From positions 1 to 5,577 of the forward strand of contig JALSSG010000010.1 of assembly GCA_026984355.1 (NCBI GenBank): DNA of 5,577 nucleotides, read 5' to 3'. Shown piece after piece: positions 4,863 to 5,577 of the stretch; position 1 is the stretch's first letter; every line of letters begins with the position of its first letter. The stretch comes from Hydrogenothermaceae bacterium (GTDB lineage Bacteria; Aquificota; Aquificia; Aquificales; Hydrogenothermaceae). The notes beneath the pieces are model-generated. The model was given only the letters and a program-made list of their open reading frames with translations, was not told the origin of the DNA and ran no database searches. The position numbers and the translations under genes are program-made.

Positions 4863-5577
4863 ATGATTAAAATAAAAGTACCGGCTACAACAGCTAATTT
4901 AGGTTCAGGTTTTGATACATTTGGTCTTGCTTTATCACTATATAATGAATTTCATGTTAAACCTTCTGACAGGTTTATTATAGAATTAGAGCCAGAAAAT
5001 CAATTTTTAAGTAAACTAGAAAATAACTTATTTTTACAGGTAATTGAATATATCTTTAAGAAAGAAAATAAAAACCTTCCTCCTTTATATATAAAGCAGT
5101 TTAATAAAGTTCCTGTGGCTAGGGGGCTTGGAAGCAGTGCTACGGCAATTGTTGGAGGTATATTAACTGCTTATAAGATTCTAGGAAAAAAACTTACAGA
5201 CGAGGATTTCTTTCAAATAGCTTATAAATTTGAACCACACCCAGATAATTTACTTCCTGCATGGAAAGGAAATTTTATTGTAGCTTTGAAAGACACAGAA
5301 AAAACTTATTATCAACAGTTAGATTTTCCTAAAGATATAAAAACAGTTGTTTTAATACCAGAAATAAAACTCTCAACAGAAGAAGCAAGAAAAGTCCTAC
5401 CTGAAACTGTACCTTTTGAAGATGCAATCTCAAATATACAAAAAGCCTCTCTTTTTGTGTGTGCTGTAGTAAACAGGAGATATGATTTATTTAAAGTAGC
5501 TATGGAAGATAAACTACACCAACCCTATAGAAAAACTTTAATTCCTTGTTTTGATGAAATTTTAAGCTCAGCTTATA
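4863..5577 (+). CDS. thrB: Homoserine kinase (partial, 3' end outside window)
   Basis: The first 238 residues of a GHMP-family kinase are present; homoserine kinases are usually about 300 residues, so some 60 are missing at the right edge. It phosphorylates homoserine with ATP to give O-phosphohomoserine for threonine synthesis in the cytoplasm. Seen are the N-terminal KVPATTANLGSGFDTFGLAL (5-24), the ATP-binding GHMP loop PVARGLGSSATAIVGG (84-99), EPHPDNLLPAWKG (124-136), matching the family's HPDN-x2-PA motif, and the strongly ThrB-specific MEDKLHQPYRKTLIPCF (214-230). ATG at 4863 starts the protein where homologues normally start. An in-frame TTG at 4848 would add five residues and has no better ribosome-binding site. 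Unlike its neighbours it has no Shine-Dalgarno, lying 7 nt after the preceding stop. Confidence 0.95.
   Translation, partial: MIKIKVPATTANLGSGFDTFGLALSLYNEFHVKPSDRFIIELEPENQFLSKLENNLFLQVIEYIFKKENKNLPPLYIKQFNKVPVARGLGSSATAIVGGILTAYKILGKKLTDEDFFQIAYKFEPHPDNLLPAWKGNFIVALKDTEKTYYQQLDFPKDIKTVVLIPEIKLSTEEARKVLPETVPFEDAISNIQKASLFVCAVVNRRYDLFKVAMEDKLHQPYRKTLIPCFDEILSSAY

Overview
The window is AT-rich bacterial DNA with densely packed genes and a strikingly regular ribosome-binding pattern: an AGAGG or AGGAGG core, usually 6-8 nt before ATG. AccA, RpiB, an HldD-type heptose epimerase and ThrB are all recognisable. The heptose epimerase points to a Gram-negative cell that makes lipopolysaccharide with a heptose inner core. 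Low GC, lysine/glutamate/isoleucine-rich proteins and this gene mix suggest a thermophilic Aquificota-type organism (for example a Sulfurihydrogenibium or Persephonella relative). That assignment is inference; no rRNA or other definitive marker is present.

Layout. (1) Positions 1-1812, plus strand: a possible last few codons of an upstream gene, a LicD-family transferase, then accA 12 nt later. (2) Positions 1866-2150, plus strand: a small two-helix membrane protein, possibly with its own promoter, whose -10 box lies inside a perfect 7-bp inverted repeat. (3) Positions 2151-2237: a convergent intergenic stretch with a weak AT-rich hairpin that could terminate transcription from both sides. 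(4) Positions 2238-2650, minus strand: a two-gene unit made of a three-cysteine ferredoxin and, 14 nt downstream, a 36-residue single-helix membrane protein that is easily missed. (5) Positions 2651-2771: a 121-bp divergent promoter region. (6) Positions 2772-5577, plus strand: a tight five-gene run with gaps of 2 to 12 nt. It holds an unrecognised protein with a GIY-YIG-like layout, rpiB, an hldD-like epimerase, a 57-residue charged protein, and thrB, which runs off the right edge.

How the genes fit together. Most are core metabolism: fatty-acid initiation (AccA), pentose phosphate interconversion (RpiB), heptose for lipopolysaccharide (HldD) and threonine synthesis (ThrB). RpiB and HldD are linked loosely, because the heptose precursor sedoheptulose 7-phosphate comes from the pentose phosphate pathway. 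LicD may decorate a surface glycan. The less-explained parts are the ferredoxin/microprotein pair, the GIY-YIG-like protein, the 57-residue protein, and the start of thrB, which has no Shine-Dalgarno but has a TATAAT box at the distance expected for a leaderless message. No strong evidence of a wholly new multi-gene system was found. No tRNA, rRNA, CRISPR array or insertion sequence was seen.
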